This document shows positions 8,501 through 9,681 of a stretch of 9,681 nucleotides of DNA, one piece after another. The notes beneath the pieces are model-generated. The model was not told the DNA's origin and searched no databases. It worked only from the letters and a program-made list of their open reading frames with translations. The stretch spans positions 1 to 9,681 of the forward strand of contig CAMBUC010000058.1 in assembly GCA_945871045.1 (NCBI GenBank), in the 5' to 3' direction. The number at the start of each line of letters is the position of its first letter. Within the stretch, counting starts at the first letter, position 1. The translations under genes were made by a program, and so were the position numbers. Source of the stretch: an uncultured bacterium (GTDB lineage Bacteria > Bacillota > Clostridia > Lachnospirales > Lachnospiraceae).

Positions 8501-9681
8501 ATGACCTGAAGAATGCAAATAAAGATGCACGTATTTCTGTAAAACTTGTGTCTGAAACCGGTGTAGGAACGATCGCTGCAGGTGTCGCAAAGGCAGGCGC
8601 AGGTGTCATTCTGATCTCAGGCTATGACGGTGGAACAGGTGCCGCTCCCCTTAGTTCGATCCATAATGCCGGTCTGCCCTGGGAACTGGGACTTGCAGAA
8701 ACCCATCAGACGCTGATCCAGAACGGACTGAGAAACCGCGTGATCATCGAGACGGATGGTAAACTGATGAGCGGAAAGGATGTGGCCATCGCTGCCATCC
8801 TTGGTGCAGAGGAGTTTGGTTTTGCCACCGCTCCGCTGGTAACCCTCGGATGTGCAATGATGCGTGTATGTAATCAGGATACCTGTCCCTTTGGCGTTGC
8901 GACCCAGAATCCGAAACTCAGAAAGCAGTTTAAAGGAAAACCGGAGTATGTGGAGAACTTTATGCTCTTTATCGCGGAAGAACTCAGAGAGTACATGGCG
9001 AAACTGGGCGTCAGAAGTGTGGATGAACTGGTTGGCAGAACCGACCTGATCAAGAAAAAAGATGTGCTGGAAGGTGCGAAAAAGAAGATCGATCTAAGCC
9101 GCATCATTGATACGGAAGTGTCCGAAGCATGCCAGTATGATGCCAAATTACTGTATGATTTCGAACTTTCTTCGAAAAAAGATCAGCAGCTGATGGATCG
9201 GGATAAGACGTTGATGACAGCCATCAAATCGAAAAAAGCAAAGCGTTTTGATGTGCAGGTGACAAATACAGACAGAGCCTTCGGCACATTGATCGGAGCG
9301 GAAATAACGAGACTCCATCCGGATGGAATCAAAGAGGATACGATCACCATCCATTGTACCGGCGCCGGCGGACAGAGTTTTGGCGCGTTTATCCCGGCGG
9401 GACTGACACTGAATCTGGTGGGTGACAGCAATGACTACTTCGGAAAAGGACTGTCAGGCGGAAAACTGATCCTGAGAGCACCTGAGAACGCAGCCTATGA
9501 TGCGGAAACAAATATTATTGTGGGAAATGTTGCTCTTTATGGTGCTACCAGCGGTGAAGCCTATATCGCCGGAATGGCAGGCGAGCGCTTCTGCGTAAGA
9601 AACTCCGGTGCAAAAACCGTTGTGGAAGGTGTCGGAGAGCATGGATGCGAGTACATGACCGGAGGTCTTGCAGTTGTCCTT
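5512..9681 (+). CDS. gltB: Glutamate synthase large subunit (partial, cut by the right edge)
   Basis: Large subunit of NADPH-type glutamate synthase (GOGAT). It hydrolyses glutamine, channels the ammonia to 2-oxoglutarate and yields two glutamates, using FMN and a 3Fe-4S cluster. The frame is open for 1390 codons without a stop; family members have about 1500 residues, so about 100-130 C-terminal residues lie outside. Residues 1-15 look like the short propeptide cleaved to free the class II nucleophile Cys16 (DNCGIG). The glutaminase domain (about 16-430) has HSRFSTNTNPSW 219-230, HNGEINT 241-247, STEGSDSAM 280-288 and DRNGLRPSRYY 358-368. A central domain (about 470-770) contains QLFAQVTNPPIDA. 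The FMN synthase barrel (about 790-1200) has KPGEGGHLPG 949-958 and GYDGGTGAAP 1037-1046, followed by the cluster cysteines C1114, C1120 and C1125 (C-x5-C-x4-C). The glycine-rich GXGXG beta-helix domain starts near 1250 (GAGGQSFGAF 1284-1293) and is incomplete. gltD, the NADPH-oxidising small subunit, is expected downstream. In Bacillus subtilis this subunit is named gltA. Confidence 0.96.
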   Translation, partial: MNQRTLYDSSFEHDNCGIGAITNIYGKKSHMVVADALSIVENLEHRAGKDAEGKTGDGVGILTQIPHKFFKKVCAKEGIELGKERTYGVGMFFFPQNELDRRQAMKMFEVIVKKENLKFLGWRKVPTFENVLGKKALESCPLIYQAFIARPEDLTEDLDFDRRLYIVRRVFEQSNDNTYVPSLSGRTIVYKGMFLVSQLRTFFADLQDEDYESAIALVHSRFSTNTNPSWLRAHPNRFVVHNGEINTIKGNVDKMCAREETVEVSCFTDEELTKILPIISTEGSDSAMLDNALEFMIMGGMDPALAAMVLIPEPWENNDTISQEERDFYQYYATMMEPWDGPASILFSDGDVMGAILDRNGLRPSRYYLMDDGRLILSSEVGVLPLDESHILKKERLHPGKMLLVDTKKGAVISDEELKDRYANREPYGEWLDSNLCTLKDLKIPNEKVPSYSTEELVKLLKAFGYTYEDYRDQIEKMALNGSEAIGAMGVDTPIAVLSKEYQPLFYYFKQLFAQVTNPPIDAVREKIVTATTVYVGKNGNLLSERPENCNVLKITNPILSDLDLMKIQHLNKPGLKVEKISMLYYKSTPLERAIDHLFVEVDRAYKDGANILILSDRGVDENHVAIPSLLCVAAVHNHLVRTKKCMAMSLILETGEPRGVHHFATLLGFGACAVNPYLAHASIKELIDEGLLEKDYYAAVEDYDHAIISGIVKIASKMGISTIQSYQGSRIFEAVGIHESVINKYFAGTVSRIGGITIEDIAKNTDYQHTKAFDPLGLETDKTIDSMGRHKMRAQGETHRYNPRTIHMLQMATREGDYEKFKQYTAMVDDEQTGYIRSLMEFNYPKEGVELSEVESARSIVKRFKTGAMSYGSISEEAHETLAIAMNRLHGKSNSGEGGESDERILSAGTANDRSSAIKQVASGRFGVTSKYLVSAKEIQIKLAQGAKPGEGGHLPGKKVYPWIARTRHSTPGVSLISPPPHHDIYSIEDLAQLIYDLKNANKDARISVKLVSETGVGTIAAGVAKAGAGVILISGYDGGTGAAPLSSIHNAGLPWELGLAETHQTLIQNGLRNRVIIETDGKLMSGKDVAIAAILGAEEFGFATAPLVTLGCAMMRVCNQDTCPFGVATQNPKLRKQFKGKPEYVENFMLFIAEELREYMAKLGVRSVDELVGRTDLIKKKDVLEGAKKKIDLSRIIDTEVSEACQYDAKLLYDFELSSKKDQQLMDRDKTLMTAIKSKKAKRFDVQVTNTDRAFGTLIGAEITRLHPDGIKEDTITIHCTGAGGQSFGAFIPAGLTLNLVGDSNDYFGKGLSGGKLILRAPENAAYDAETNIIVGNVALYGATSGEAYIAGMAGERFCVRNSGAKTVVEGVGEHGCEYMTGGLAVVL

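Noticed and set aside
1..9681. tRNA or rRNA genes, CRISPR arrays, insertion sequences, attachment sites or phage genes
   Set aside because: The window is almost wholly filled by four conserved metabolic genes. No regular repeats, terminal inverted repeats, transposase or integrase motifs or cloverleaf structures were seen in the three short gaps.

Overview
The window reads as chromosomal core metabolism of a low-to-mid-GC Clostridia bacterium, most likely of the family Lachnospiraceae. Three things point there: a type III glutamine synthetase as the nitrogen-assimilation enzyme, AGGAGG-type ribosome binding sites, and the gene order glnA(III)-asnB-pyrG-gltB, which I recall from that family. 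This placement comes from protein and signal character, not from a database search. All genes lie on the + strand and coding density is close to complete. No stretch over 100 bases lacks a gene. I saw no mobile element, RNA gene, CRISPR array or sign of recent transfer.

Layout: bases 1-46 are the end of something upstream plus the first ribosome binding site. One reading frame runs through them to a TGA that overlaps the glnA start as ATGA. Then come glnA type III (47-2146), a 76-base gap filled by a long stem-loop (2159-2200), asnB (2223-3803, start moved inward to put the catalytic Cys at position 2), a 96-base gap with a G-tract hairpin (3836-3869), pyrG (3900-5495), a 16-base gap, and gltB (5512 to beyond the right edge). 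gltB is open through 1390 codons and lacks roughly its last 100-130 residues.

The four enzymes share glutamine. GlnA makes it from glutamate and ammonia. AsnB, PyrG and GltB each take its amide nitrogen through a glutaminase domain and use it to make asparagine, CTP and glutamate. GlnA plus GltB form the GS-GOGAT ammonia-assimilation cycle, with the NADPH-oxidising small subunit GltD expected just downstream. The same-strand tight packing suggests one operon. The two longer gaps carry RNA structures that could tune expression of individual genes.

The most notable points are non-coding: the 18-base-pair stem-loop between glnA and asnB without a proper U-tract, and the pyrG leader, where two copies of a G-tract (one being the pyrG ribosome binding site) could compete for one C-tract. 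Nothing here looks like a wholly new system.
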